From positions 3,014,167 to 3,078,166 of the forward strand of contig NZ_KK853997.1 in assembly GCF_000696185.1 (NCBI RefSeq): a stretch of 64,000 bases of DNA, in the 5' to 3' direction. The notes below the pieces were generated by a model. The model worked only from the letters and a program-made list of their open reading frames with translations, made no database searches and was not told the DNA's origin. Shown in pieces: positions 17,398 to 25,637 of the stretch. Made by a program: the position numbers and the translations under genes. Numbering within the stretch: the stretch's first letter is position 1; every line of letters starts with the position of its first letter. Source of the DNA: Kitasatospora cheerisanensis KCTC 2395. GTDB lineage: Bacteria; Actinomycetota; Actinomycetes; Streptomycetales; Streptomycetaceae.

Positions 17398-18224
17398 GCG
17401 GACGTCGTCCGCGCCGGACGGATCGGAGTGGTCACCGGGGTGGGCGCGCCGCCCACCACCCAGCCGTCGCTGAACGCCTGGTCGAGCGGGCCGTAGAAGG
17501 TCTGCGCCAGCCGCGAGTAGCCCGCGTCGTTCGGGTGCAGCCCGTCGGGCAGTTGCTGCGCGGTGAGCGCCGGCGCGTCGACGAACCTGAGGTGCCGGCC
17601 CGCCGCCTGCTGCTGTGCGGCCCACTGCCGGAGCTGGTCGTTGTACGCGGTGACCAGCGAGGGCATGGCGGCCTTGGCGGGGTACCCCGCGGTGGTCGGG
17701 ATCAGCCCCTGGATGACGACCGTCACGTCCGGCCGGTCCGTGAAGATCCGGTTCACCAGATCCTTGGCGCGGTCGGCCGCGGTGGCCGTGTTGTCGTCGT
17801 TGTTGAGGTCGTTGACGCCGATGTGCAGGAGCACCACGTCCGGGTGCGCGGCGGCCAGCCAGCCGTCGATCCCGTTGCGGATCCCCTGGATCTCGTAGCC
17901 GCTGTGGCCCTCGTTGTCGGGGTCGGCGATCGAGCCGTTGCGGGCGGAGCCCACGAAGTTCACGGTGTACCTGGACTGCTGGGCGGCCAGCTGGAGCAGC
18001 GGCCCGCGGTAACCGTTCGACGCGGTGCTCTGGTAGCCGGCGGTTATCGAGTCGCCGAGCGGCATGACCTTCAGCTCCGGGGGGACCGGGGTCGCGGCCG
18101 AAGCCGGGGTCGCGGCCAGCGGGATGCCGAGCAGGCCGAACAGGGTTGCGGCGGCAAGCGGTGCCAGTCGTTTCACGGTCGCCATCCGGGGTCGGTGAGC
18201 AGGGGTGGGCTGGTGAGGGGCCAT
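16632..18224 (-). CDS. Secreted SGNH/GDSL hydrolase with five FG-GAP repeats
   Basis: The 530-aa protein has a signal peptide ending near PASAA (residue ~44), then an SGNH esterase/lipase domain with the nucleophile motif PLGDSITAG (Ser59), the GVNDLNN block and the catalytic DGLHPND. From residue ~276 to the end there are five ~52-residue units starting DFNGDGK(A)D(I/V)AGIDA and ending GAWANF, FG-GAP/VCBS-type beta-propeller blades whose DxNGDG loop resembles a calcium site. Units 1-2 are almost repeated as units 3-4. The ATG at 18224 overlaps the stop of the Rpf gene (TGATG), implying translational coupling; an ATG at 18185 is an alternative. It probably deacylates wall- or matrix-bound material. 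Confidence 0.88.
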   Translation of the reverse strand: MAPHQPTPAHRPRMATVKRLAPLAAATLFGLLGIPLAATPASAATPVPPELKVMPLGDSITAGYQSTASNGYRGPLLQLAAQQSRYTVNFVGSARNGSIADPDNEGHSGYEIQGIRNGIDGWLAAAHPDVVLLHIGVNDLNNDDNTATAADRAKDLVNRIFTDRPDVTVVIQGLIPTTAGYPAKAAMPSLVTAYNDQLRQWAAQQQAAGRHLRFVDAPALTAQQLPDGLHPNDAGYSRLAQTFYGPLDQAFSDGWVVGGAPTPVTTPIRPARTTSADFNGDGKADIAGIDANNNMRLYPGDGAGHVGGGSDMLGSNGAWANFKAVTAGDFNGDGKADIAGIDAYDNLNLYTGDGQGHLSVSNAMLGSNGAWANFKAITAGDFNGDGKADIAGIDANNNMRLYLGDGAGHVGGGSDMLGSNGAWANFKAVTAGDFNGDGKADIAGIDAYDNLNLYTGDGQGHLSVSNAMLGTSGAWANFRSVMGGDFNGDGKRDVAGIDANNDLKLYTGDGAGHVGGGSVMLNGSGLWAGF

Positions 18225-18993
18225 CAGAAACCGGCCCAGAGGCCGCTGCCGGCGAGCATCACGCTGCCGCCGCCGAGGTGGCCCGCGTTGTCGCCGGTGT
18301 AGAGCTTGAGGTCGTTGTTGGCGTCGATGCCCGCGATGTCCTGCTTGCCGTCGCCGTTGTAGTCACCGCCCATGACGGAGCGGAAGTTCAGCCACGCGCC
18401 GTTGGTGCCGAGCATCGCGTTGCCGATGCTGAGGTGGCCCTGACCGTCACCGGTGTACAGGGTCAGGTTGTTGTTGGCGTCGATGCCCGCGATGTCCCGC
18501 TTGCCGTCGCCGTTGAAGTCGCCCGCCGTGATGCCCTTGAAGTTCGCCCACGCGCCGTTCGTACCGAGCATCGCGTTCGACACCGACAGATGACCCTGAC
18601 CGTCACCGGCGTACAGGTTCAGGTTGTTGTAGGCGTCGATACCGGCGATGTCGGTCTTGCCGTCGCCGTTGAAGTCGCCCGCCGTGATGCCCTTGAAGTT
18701 CGCCCACGCACCGTTCGTACCGAGCATCGCGTTGGACACGCTGAGGTGGCCCTGACCGTCGCCCGTGTACAGGTTCAGGTTGTCGTACGCGTCGATGCCC
18801 GCAACGTCGGCCTTGCCGTCACCGTTGAAGTCACCCGCGGCAATGGCCTTGAAGTTCGCCCACATGCCGTTGCTGCCCAGCATGTCGCTGCCACCGCCGA
18901 CATGGCCCGCACCGTCACCCGGGTACAGCCGCATGTTGTTGTTCGCGTCGATGCCCACCACATCGACCCTGCCGTCACCGTTGAAGTCCGCGG
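18224..18993 (-). repeat. Five 156-nt FG-GAP coding repeats (copy set 2)
   Basis: Five units in the 3' part of the Rpf gene. The linker DNA at the start of the set (about 18979-19022) is shared almost exactly with the set in the neighbouring NlpC/P60-like gene. Confidence 0.85.
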
Positions 18994-19402
18994 ACGTCGT
19001 CCGCGCCGGACGCGGAGCGGTCGGGGGGTAGGGGTCGATTCCGTCGTTGGTCAGTCCGGCCTCGGCCGCGCAGCCCCACTGGCCGGGGCCCGCGGCACGC
19101 AGGACCTTCTCGGCTATCAGGATCTGCTGCTGCTTGGTGGCGAGGTCGGCCCGGGCGGCGTACTGCCCGCCGCCGTAGGCGAGCCAGGTGCTGGCGCTGA
19201 ACTGCAGGCCGCCGTAGTAGGTGTTTCCCGTGTTGAGGTTCCAGACCCCGCTGCTCTCGCACTGGGCGACCCTGTCCCAGGTGGCCACGGAGGCAGCGTC
19301 GGCCGACGTCGCGCCGACTCCCAGCACGGCCACGGTCGTCAGCGCGGACAGCGAGGCCAGCAGAACGGTCTTGCGGGCGGCAGGGGCGATGGGCAGGTTC
19401 AC
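18224..19402 (-). CDS. Resuscitation-promoting-factor-type muralytic enzyme with five FG-GAP repeats
   Basis: The 392-aa secreted protein has a signal peptide (cut near SADAAS), then an Rpf domain of about 75 residues: TWDRVAQCESSGVWN with catalytic Glu49 and Cys48, YYGGLQFSASTW, and a second Cys in GQWGCA. Rpf proteins are lysozyme-like transglycosylases that cleave peptidoglycan during germination or regrowth. From residue ~138 five FG-GAP units follow, ending in GSGLWAGF like both neighbours. The GTG at 19402 follows GGAGGAAACC. The SGNH hydrolase gene starts inside this gene's stop codon, so the two form an operon. The usual LysM or G5 partner domain of Rpf proteins is absent and the propeller may take its place. 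Confidence 0.9.
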   Translation of the reverse strand: MNLPIAPAARKTVLLASLSALTTVAVLGVGATSADAASVATWDRVAQCESSGVWNLNTGNTYYGGLQFSASTWLAYGGGQYAARADLATKQQQILIAEKVLRAAGPGQWGCAAEAGLTNDGIDPYPPTAPRPARTTSADFNGDGRVDVVGIDANNNMRLYPGDGAGHVGGGSDMLGSNGMWANFKAIAAGDFNGDGKADVAGIDAYDNLNLYTGDGQGHLSVSNAMLGTNGAWANFKGITAGDFNGDGKTDIAGIDAYNNLNLYAGDGQGHLSVSNAMLGTNGAWANFKGITAGDFNGDGKRDIAGIDANNNLTLYTGDGQGHLSIGNAMLGTNGAWLNFRSVMGGDYNGDGKQDIAGIDANNDLKLYTGDNAGHLGGGSVMLAGSGLWAGF

Positions 19403-19478
19403 GGTTTCCTCCGAGGGCGCCCGGTCCGGTGGCCGGGCAGCGTGGAATGGCGAGGGTTGCGGGGGCGGCAGGAGAGGG

Positions 19479-19513
19479 CTGCCAGGGACCGACGGACTTC
19501 AAGTCCCTGGCAG
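19479..19513 (-). terminator. Terminator after the NlpC/P60-like gene
   Basis: CTGCCAGGGAC and GTCCCTGGCAG form a perfect 11-bp stem with a 13-nt loop, 11 nt past the stop of the gene at 19524-20882. It separates that gene from the Rpf-SGNH operon. Confidence 0.75.
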
Positions 19514-19523
19514 GCCCGGACTC

Positions 19524-20289
19524 CTAGAAGCCGGCCCAGAGGCCGCTGCCGGCGAGCATCACGCTGCCGCCGCCGAGGTGGCCCGCGTTGTCGCCCGTGT
19601 AGAGCTTCAGGTCGTTGTTGGCGTCGATGCCCGCGATGTCCCGCTTGCCGTCGCCGTTGAAGTCACCGCCCATGACGGACCGGAAGTTCAGCCACGCGCC
19701 GTTGGTGCCGAGCATCGCGTTGCCGATGCCGAGGTGGCCCTGACCGTCACCGGTGTACAGGGTCAGGTTGTTGTTGGCGTCGATGCCGGCGATGTCGGTC
19801 TTGCCGTCGCCGTTGAAGTCGCCCGCCGTGATGCCCTTGAAGTTCGCCCACGCGCCGTTGGTGCCGAGCATCGCGTTGGAGATGCTGAGGTGGCCCTGAC
19901 CGTCACCGGTGTAGAGGTTCAGGTTGTTGTACGCGTCGATACCGGCGATGTCCTGCTTGCCGTCGCCGTTGAAGTCACCAGCCGCAATGGCCTTGAAGTT
20001 CGCCCACGCGCCGTTCGTGCCCAGCATCGCGTTCGACACCGAGAGGTGACCCTGACCGTCGCCGGTGTACAGGTTCAGGTTGTCGTACGCGTCGATGCCC
20101 GCGACGTCGGCCTTGCCGTCGCCGTTGAAGTCACCCGCGGCGATCGAACGGAAGTTGGCCCACATGCCGTTGCTGCCCAGCATGTCGCTGCCGCCGCCGA
20201 CGTGGCCCGCACCGTCACCGGGGTACAGCCGCATGTTGTTGTTCGCGTCGATGCCCACCACATCGGCCTTGCCGTCACCGTTGAAGTCC
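19524..20289 (-). repeat. Five 156-nt FG-GAP coding repeats (copy set 3)
   Basis: Third set of the same propeller-coding units. Five here too, with the strongest similarity to set 2, indicating recent duplication or gene conversion among the three genes. Confidence 0.85.
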
Positions 20290-20882
20290 GCGGACGTCGT
20301 CCGCGCCGGACGCGGAGCGGTCGGGTCGTCGACGATGTTCTTGTAGCGGTAGGCCTTGTAGTCGCCGTTGGGGTGGGAGTCGAAGTAGGCGGCGTTGATC
20401 GAGGTGCCGGTGACGTGCTTCACCGGGGTGGAGCCGAAGGAGTAGTAGGAGAAGGTGGTGTGGGCGGCGTCGTCCCACTTCTCGAACAGGATGACGTGGT
20501 CGAAGTAGCTGTCGAGGATGTCGCCGGCCTTGAGGTCGCTGCGGGAGATCTCGGTGGTGTAGGTGCTGCTGGCCAGGCCCTGGGTGTTGGGGCCGTCGGC
20601 GAGGTGCCAGGCCATGTCCACGTAACCCCCGCAGTCCGTCCGGTAGTTGCGGCCGGAGGAGTCGGGGTAGGAGCCGCCCTGGTCGTAGGTGATGGACTTG
20701 CCCAGCCAGTACTGGGCGCGCTGGATGACCTCGCTGCGGGTGATCTGACCGCCGACCGAGGACGCCGCCTGGGCGGTGGTGGCGGTGGCGACCGTGACGG
20801 CCGTGGTGGCGACGGCGCCGGAGAGCGTGATGGCGGCGGCCAGGGCGACGCGGACGAGCTTGGAGTTGCGGGAAGAAGGCAT
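19524..20882 (-). CDS. Secreted NlpC/P60-like amidase/peptidase with five FG-GAP repeats
   Basis: The 452-aa protein has a signal peptide (cut near AQAASS) and a head domain of ~150 residues with RTDCGGYVDMAW (Cys84) and DHVILFEKW (His129), the Cys/His arrangement of papain-like NlpC/P60 or amidase folds that act on peptidoglycan peptides. The exact subfamily is uncertain. From residue ~198 five FG-GAP units follow, very close in sequence to those of the Rpf and SGNH proteins, with the same APRPARTTSA linker and the same GLWAGF end. The ATG at 20882 follows GAGGGGA. The gene has its own terminator and is probably transcribed separately. Confidence 0.82.
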   Translation of the reverse strand: MPSSRNSKLVRVALAAAITLSGAVATTAVTVATATTAQAASSVGGQITRSEVIQRAQYWLGKSITYDQGGSYPDSSGRNYRTDCGGYVDMAWHLADGPNTQGLASSTYTTEISRSDLKAGDILDSYFDHVILFEKWDDAAHTTFSYYSFGSTPVKHVTGTSINAAYFDSHPNGDYKAYRYKNIVDDPTAPRPARTTSADFNGDGKADVVGIDANNNMRLYPGDGAGHVGGGSDMLGSNGMWANFRSIAAGDFNGDGKADVAGIDAYDNLNLYTGDGQGHLSVSNAMLGTNGAWANFKAIAAGDFNGDGKQDIAGIDAYNNLNLYTGDGQGHLSISNAMLGTNGAWANFKGITAGDFNGDGKTDIAGIDANNNLTLYTGDGQGHLGIGNAMLGTNGAWLNFRSVMGGDFNGDGKRDIAGIDANNDLKLYTGDNAGHLGGGSVMLAGSGLWAGF

Positions 20883-21133
20883 GGCGAAGTCCCCTCGTGG
20901 CGGGTTCTGGGCGAGTCGGTGGCTTGCCGGCCGCGCGAAGGCGGATCGGCGCGTGCGGATGGACGGCTGTCCTGCAGGAACAGCGGTCGGTGCGCAGGGT
21001 GCGAGTGGTGGCCGGCGCCCCGGGTGCCGGGCAGCCGGTTCCGGTCGGGCTGCGGGCCGGCCGGCGGGTGGGCGTCGCGCGGCGGTGGCGCGGTGTCAAC
21101 TGCCTTTCGGCGGACGGCCGGTGGGTCTCCTGA

Positions 21134-21430
21134 TCAGCAGGAGGCCGGCGTCGGGGCGTGGTAGCGCCGGGCCAGCAGCGGTGAGTTCCGGTGGCCGCGG
21201 GCGATCAGGGCGTGCGCGGTGGCGACGGAGGTCGAGGGACCGTCGGCGGGGTGGCGCGTGAGGAGGTAGAGCAGCAGGTCCAGCCGGTCGCTCTCACTGC
21301 GGGCGGTGATGTGCTGGAGCGCGTCGGCGGGCCGGGCGTGGGCCCACAGGACCTCGACGACCTCGCCCGCCTCCTCGGGCGAGGCGCGCCCGGGCTCCCT
21401 GCGGGTCAGGCTGGCGTACACGACGTCCAC
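21134..21430 (-). CDS. Small hypothetical protein (98 aa)
   Basis: The GTG at 21430 lies only 6 bp after the stop of a 45-aa secreted peptide gene, with GGGGCTGA in the overlap acting as a possible ribosome-binding site. The product is soluble, helical and rich in Ala, Arg and His (EVVEVLWAHARPADALQHI, RLDLLLYLLTRH), with a Cys as last residue. I do not recognise it. The tight linkage to the signal-peptide gene suggests a functional pair. Confidence 0.55.
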   Translation of the reverse strand: MDVVYASLTRREPGRASPEEAGEVVEVLWAHARPADALQHITARSESDRLDLLLYLLTRHPADGPSTSVATAHALIARGHRNSPLLARRYHAPTPASC

Positions 21431-21436
21431 AGCGGC

Positions 21437-21574
21437 TCAGCCCCAGCCGAGGCTGCCGTCGGCCACGGTCACGGTGCCGGTGGAGGAGGCGGAGTCGATG
21501 GCGGCGGGGGCGGCGATCAGGGCGGCGAGGGCGAGAGCGGCGACCGCGGTGATCTTGGCGAGACGGGTACGCAT
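21437..21574 (-). CDS. Short secreted peptide (45 aa)
   Basis: The ATG at 21574 follows GAGGAGA. The product is essentially a signal peptide (MRTRLAKITAVAALALAA...) with a probable cleavage near APAAIDSA, leaving a ~20-residue mature peptide ending DGSLGWG. Such short exported peptides recur in streptomycetes; none has a known role that I can assign. It is coupled to the downstream 98-aa gene (6-bp gap). Confidence 0.5.
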   Translation of the reverse strand: MRTRLAKITAVAALALAALIAAPAAIDSASSTGTVTVADGSLGWG

Positions 21575-21955
21575 TTCGGTGGTTCTCCTCAACGGTGGTT
21601 CCTGTAAGGGAAGTTCCGGTTCAGCGCCCCGCGGTTGGCACTCTCTCCGGTTCGCCGCCCGGCCTGTCTCCCTGGCGGCGATCAATAGCTTCGCCTGTCC
21701 CGGGGCAGCCCGGAAGGGGCTTCGGCTGTCGCCGATCGGCCTGTCCGAGACCGGACACCATGCCATGGACGCGTCAAGTCAGTGGGAGGAACCACCCACC
21801 TCCGACCCGGAAGGAATTGCCTGGTCAAACCGGCGGAAGCCGTGATCGATGGAGCGAACTCGTTCTTGTGTGCGGCTCCCGCGAATTGAAATGATCAGTG
21901 CACGATTCGCGCACCGCCGCCCACAGCGGCAACACAGGATTCTCAGGGGGGAACC
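21575..21955. other. Intergenic region between divergent small-peptide and LuxR-type genes
   Basis: About 380 bp with no gene that I can support. The part next to the regulator (about 21880-21925) is AT-richer than its surroundings, as expected for a promoter. No clear operator was recognised. Confidence 0.4.
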
Positions 21956-22927
21956 ATGCTGGAGGCACTCGGCCTGTCGGCCCGGGCCTGTCAGGTCTAC
22001 CAGGCCATGCTCGACCTCCCCGGCGAGAGCATCGACGGACTCGCCGCCCACTGCGGGCTGCTGCCCGGCCAGGTCCACGACAGTCTGGACGAGCTCGGCG
22101 AGCTGATGCTGGTGCGCGCCTCCGCCGAGCATCCCGGCCGGATGCGCGCCGTCGACCCGTCGATCGGACTGGCCGACATGGTCGCCCGGCAGGAGGCCGA
22201 ACTCGCCGCCCGCCAGGCCGCCCTCGCCACCTCCCGCGCCGCGGTCGCCCGGATGGTCGCCGACCGGGCCGAGCACCGCTCCGCGCACGGCGAACGGCTG
22301 CTCGGCATCGACGCCATCCAGCACCGCCTGGAGCAGATGGGCCGCTCCACCCACCGCGAAGTCCTCAGCAGCCAGGCCGGCGTCCAGCGTCCCGAGGACC
22401 TCGACGCCTCCCGTCCCGCCGACGCCGAGGCGCTCGCCCGCGGCGTCACCATCCGCACCCTCTACCAGGACTCCAGCCGGCACCACCCGCACACCGCGCA
22501 CTACGCGCACTGGCTGCTCGGCCAGGGGGGCGAGGTCCGCACCGCCCCCACCGTTCCGCAGCGCGTCGTCATCGTCGACCGGAGCCAGGCGCTCGTCCCG
22601 ATCGACCCGGAGGACACCCGCAAGGGCGCCCTGTACGTCACCGAACCCGGCATCCTGAGCGCCCTGATCGACCTCTACGAGCAGGCCTGGAACACCGCCG
22701 TCCCGCTCGGCGCGACCACTCCCGACGACCCCGCCACCGGGCTCACCCCGACCGAGAGCGAGCTGCTCCGCCTGCTCGGCACCGGCCTCACCGACGACAC
22801 CGCCGGGCAGCGCCTCGGCATCTCCGCCCGCACCGTCGGCCGCCACATGGCCTCGATCATGGAGCGCCTGGGCGCCAGCAGCCGCTTCGAGGCAGGCCTC
22901 AAGGCCGCTCAGCAGGGCTGGCTCTGA
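21956..22927 (+). CDS. TrmB/LuxR-type transcriptional regulator
   Basis: The 323-aa protein starts with a TrmB-like winged helix (LSARACQVYQAMLDLPGESI), has a central ligand-like domain with coiled-coil character (ARQAALATSRAAVARMV), and ends with a LuxR-type helix-turn-helix (LTPTESELLRLLGTGLTDDTAGQRLGISARTVGRHM). This two-HTH layout is common in actinomycete regulators of secondary metabolism or development. The ATG at 21956 follows GGGGGGAACC. The adjacent divergent gene pair at 21134-21574 is a plausible target because they share the same 380-bp control region. Confidence 0.85.
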   Translation: MLEALGLSARACQVYQAMLDLPGESIDGLAAHCGLLPGQVHDSLDELGELMLVRASAEHPGRMRAVDPSIGLADMVARQEAELAARQAALATSRAAVARMVADRAEHRSAHGERLLGIDAIQHRLEQMGRSTHREVLSSQAGVQRPEDLDASRPADAEALARGVTIRTLYQDSSRHHPHTAHYAHWLLGQGGEVRTAPTVPQRVVIVDRSQALVPIDPEDTRKGALYVTEPGILSALIDLYEQAWNTAVPLGATTPDDPATGLTPTESELLRLLGTGLTDDTAGQRLGISARTVGRHMASIMERLGASSRFEAGLKAAQQGWL

Positions 22928-22963
22928 GCGGCCGTCGGCCGGCTCCGCGAACTCCCCGGAGCG

Positions 22964-23263
22964 TCAGGACGGGAGGGTCTGGCGGTGCGGGGCGAGGTCG
23001 GGGCCGGTGGTGGTGGCGAGGAACTCGGTGATCCGGTACGCGGTGGCCCCGGCCCGGCTGAACGGGTCGGTGGCGGCCAGGGCCTCGACGGCCTCGCGGC
23101 TCTCGGCGACGGCGAGGATGACGCCGCCGTCGCGCGGCACCTTGCGGCCGGAGGCGAGGAAGGTGCCGTTCGCGTAGTGCTCTTCGAGCCAGGCGACGTG
23201 GGCGGGCAGGAGGGCGTCGATGCGCTCCAGCGGGGCGGTGTAGGTCAACTCCAGAATGAACAC
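22964..23263 (-). CDS. YciI-like protein
   Basis: The 99-aa product (FILELTYTAPLERIDAL...) has the ferredoxin-like YciI fold with conserved HVAWLEEHY, GxFLASGRK and DPFSRAG, typical of small cytosolic proteins whose reaction is mostly unknown. The GTG at 23263 has no ribosome-binding site; instead TACGAT, a good -10 element, lies only a few bases upstream, suggesting a leaderless transcript. It runs opposite to the regulator before it, the two stops being 36 bp apart. Confidence 0.75.
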   Translation of the reverse strand: MFILELTYTAPLERIDALLPAHVAWLEEHYANGTFLASGRKVPRDGGVILAVAESREAVEALAATDPFSRAGATAYRITEFLATTTGPDLAPHRQTLPS

Positions 23264-23409
23264 CCGATCATCGTATGGCGTAGCTCCCGCCGGGCCGGAT
23301 CGGCCCCGACTCGTAGGCCGCGATGACCAGTTGGGCCCTTGGCGGCGGGGTGCGCGGTCCGGCAGCGGCGCGGGGTGACGGGCTGACGGGCTGACGGCCT
23401 GACGGCTGG

Positions 23410-24096
23410 TCAGCGGCCGGTCCAGCCGAACCAGGTGAAGTGGTTGAGGGGCCAGACCACGGCGGTGGTCGGGCCGACCAGGTCGTCGACGGGGACGGCG
23501 CCGCCGCCCGGCTCGTCGCGGTGGTAGCGGGAGTCGGCGGAGTCGCTGCGGTGGTCGCCCTCGACCCAGACGTGCTCGGCGGGGACGGTGACCGGGCCGA
23601 AGTCGAGGCCGGCGCAGGAGTCGTCGCCGGGGTGCAGGTAGGGCTCGGTGACGGGCTGGCCGTCGACGGTGAGGGTGGTGCCGCGGCAGGCGACGGTCTG
23701 GCCACCGGTGGCGATGACCCGCTTGACCAGGTAGTCGTCGCCGGGCGGGAGCAGGCCGATCGCGCTCAGGCCGGAGTGCACGGCGCCGGTGAAGGCGTTG
23801 CCGTCCTTCGGGGCGGGCGGCAGCCAGCCGCCCGGGTCCTTGAACACCACGGGCTCGCCCGGCTCGGGCTTCCAACCGGTCAGCGGGGCGAGCTTGTTGA
23901 CCGCGACCCGGTCGCCGACCTGCAGGGTGTTCTCCATCGAACCGGACGGGATGGAGAACATCTGGAACAGGCAGGACTTGATCACCACCGCGACCACCAG
24001 GCCGACCGCGATCATCACGGGCAGCTCCACGTACCAGGGCCGGCGCCTGCGCCAGCCCTGCTCCTGCGTGGTCTCCTCGGTCACCGCTACGGACAC
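23410..24096 (-). CDS. lepB: Signal peptidase I
   Basis: Signal peptidase I removes signal peptides from exported proteins at the outer face of the membrane. The 228-aa product has one N-terminal membrane anchor (VMIAVGLVVAVVIKSCLF), the catalytic serine in IPSGSMENTL, the catalytic lysine in YLVKRVIATGG, and the conserved GDHRSDSADSRYH box. The GTG at 24096 follows GGAGGAGG. Streptomycetes normally carry several such enzymes; this one is alone and not in the usual multi-sip cluster. No second membrane helix is seen at the C-terminus, which ends FTWFGWTGR. Confidence 0.93.
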   Translation of the reverse strand: MSVAVTEETTQEQGWRRRRPWYVELPVMIAVGLVVAVVIKSCLFQMFSIPSGSMENTLQVGDRVAVNKLAPLTGWKPEPGEPVVFKDPGGWLPPAPKDGNAFTGAVHSGLSAIGLLPPGDDYLVKRVIATGGQTVACRGTTLTVDGQPVTEPYLHPGDDSCAGLDFGPVTVPAEHVWVEGDHRSDSADSRYHRDEPGGGAVPVDDLVGPTTAVVWPLNHFTWFGWTGR

Positions 24097-24266
24097 CGAA
24101 ACCGCCTCCTCCGAAGGACAGCACGCTAACCCGCGCACCGGGCGGCGCGAAATCCGGTCCTTACGCGGACCGGACACCCGCGGCGCGGCGCTCGGCCCCG
24201 GCGGGGTACTCGGCCTTCGGTGCGGCGGTCGGGCCCCGGCGCGGCAGTCGGGCCCCGGCGCGGCGG

Positions 24267-24608
24267 TCAGGCCTCGGCGCGGCCGCTGTCGCCGGCGATG
24301 GCCTCGTGGTGCCTGATCACCTCGGCGATGATGAAGTTGAGGAACTTCTCGGCGAACACCGGGTCCAGGTTGGCGCTGACGGCCAGTTCGCGCAGCCGGG
24401 CGATCTGCCGGCGCTCGCGCTCCGGGTCGGCCGGCGGCAGCCGGTGCTCGGCCTTCAGCCGGCCGACCTGCTGGGTGGCCTTGAAGCGCTCGGCGAGCAT
24501 GTGGACGACGGCGGCGTCGATGTTGTCGATCGACTCGCGCAGGCGGGTCAGCTCGGCCAGCACGGCGTGGTCGATGCCCGCCGGGGCGGGGGTGGGCTGG
24601 TCCGTCAT
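24267..24608 (-). CDS. Chorismate mutase (AroQ type)
   Basis: This 113-aa protein matches the short all-helical AroQ chorismate mutases that turn chorismate into prephenate for Phe and Tyr synthesis. It has RLRESIDNIDAAVVHMLAERF, the VGRLKAEH catalytic helix, and a C-terminal FNxII-like helix (LNFIIAEVIRHHEAI). No signal peptide is present, so it is the cytosolic biosynthetic form rather than the secreted type. The ATG at 24608 follows GGAG. It lies alone between lepB (same strand) and the divergent OsmC gene. Confidence 0.88.
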   Translation of the reverse strand: MTDQPTPAPAGIDHAVLAELTRLRESIDNIDAAVVHMLAERFKATQQVGRLKAEHRLPPADPERERRQIARLRELAVSANLDPVFAEKFLNFIIAEVIRHHEAIAGDSGRAEA

Positions 24609-24901
24609 GTGGGGTGGCTCCGATGCGGGTTCGGGTGGGTTCCCGGGCGCGGCGGGGCGCGGCGGACGGCCGTCCCAGGCGCGGGCGAACGGCCAATCTA
24701 ACAGGGCAAACCCGCCGTTCTCGCCGTGTTTTCCCCCGCGTTCCGGGATGTGGGACGGCCGCCGGACAGCGTGGGTCCGACGGCGCGGCGTTCGCCCACC
24801 GGGGCTCGCCGCGGGCCGTAGGCTGGGCTGGCCGCGGCCGCAAGTGCGGTCGCGGGTGGAGCAGTTCGACCGGCAGTTCCCCCTACAGGAGGTACCTGAT
24901 C

Positions 24902-25327
24902 GTGGCAACGACCCGCACCGCGCACACCGAGTGGGAGGGCAACCTGCTCGACGGCAAGGGCCTGGTGACCTTCGACTCCTCGGGCATCGGCGAGTACCCG
25001 GTGTCCTGGCCGTCCCGGGCCGAGGCCGCCAACGGCAAGACCAGCCCGGAGGAGCTGATCGCGGCCGCGCACTCGGCGTGCTTCTCGATGGCGCTGTCGC
25101 ACGGCCTGACCGGCGCGGGCACCCCGCCCACCAAGCTGGAGACCAAGGCGGACGTGACCTTCCAGCCGGGCACCGGCATCACCGGCATCCACCTGACCGT
25201 GGTCGGCACCGTGCCGGGCCTGGACGAGGCGGGCTTCGTGAAGGCCGCCGAGGACGCCAAGGCGAACTGCCCGGTCAGCCAGGCGCTGACCGGCACCACC
25301 ATCACGCTCTCCGCGAGCCTGGCCTGA
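24902..25327 (+). CDS. OsmC-family peroxiredoxin
   Basis: The 141-aa protein is a thiol-dependent organic hydroperoxide reductase of the OsmC/Ohr family. Its two redox cysteines are in SACFSMALS and ANCPVSQAL, at the spacing seen in OsmC. EELIAAAHSACF and the overall length place it with OsmC rather than Ohr. The GTG at 24902 follows a strong AGGAGGT. It stands alone with a hairpin after its stop, so it is probably induced individually by oxidative or osmotic stress. Confidence 0.9.
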   Translation: MATTRTAHTEWEGNLLDGKGLVTFDSSGIGEYPVSWPSRAEAANGKTSPEELIAAAHSACFSMALSHGLTGAGTPPTKLETKADVTFQPGTGITGIHLTVVGTVPGLDEAGFVKAAEDAKANCPVSQALTGTTITLSASLA

Positions 25328-25342
25328 CCCGCCCTCAACTCG

Positions 25343-25359
25343 CGCGCCGCTACGGCGCG
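25343..25359 (+). terminator. Hairpin after the OsmC gene
   Basis: CGCGCCG-CTA-CGGCGCG, a 7-bp perfect GC stem 16 bp past the OsmC stop. Confidence 0.5.
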
Positions 25360-25637
25360 TGAGCACGGGCGTACGCCCCCGGCGTGCACCGGATCGGTGC
25401 AGGTCGGGGGCTTCGCACGGAATGTCGAGCGACATCTGCGGACATTCCGCCCCAATCACCCTGGCGGCGGTCGCGCACAGTTACACCGGCGGCCTATGAT
25501 CGCCGGACGTGGCCCCAGGCCGCCGACCGTTCCCCGGCCCCCGGCCGGGGTCCGCCGGACGGAGCGGGGCCGCGGGCCGGTCTCCGCCCGCGCGGGCACC
25601 GGCCGTGATCAGTGGCAGCAGCGGACGGGAGCGTGCC

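Noticed and set aside
16632..20320. CRISPR-like or satellite DNA
   Set aside because: The regular 156-nt periodicity is coding and gives FG-GAP propeller units in frame; no short repeats with unique spacers.
19403..21133. c-di-AMP (ydaO-type) riboswitch before the Rpf and NlpC/P60-like genes
   Set aside because: Such riboswitches often precede these enzymes in actinomycetes, but I could not match the conserved core in either leader by eye. A covariance-model search would settle it.
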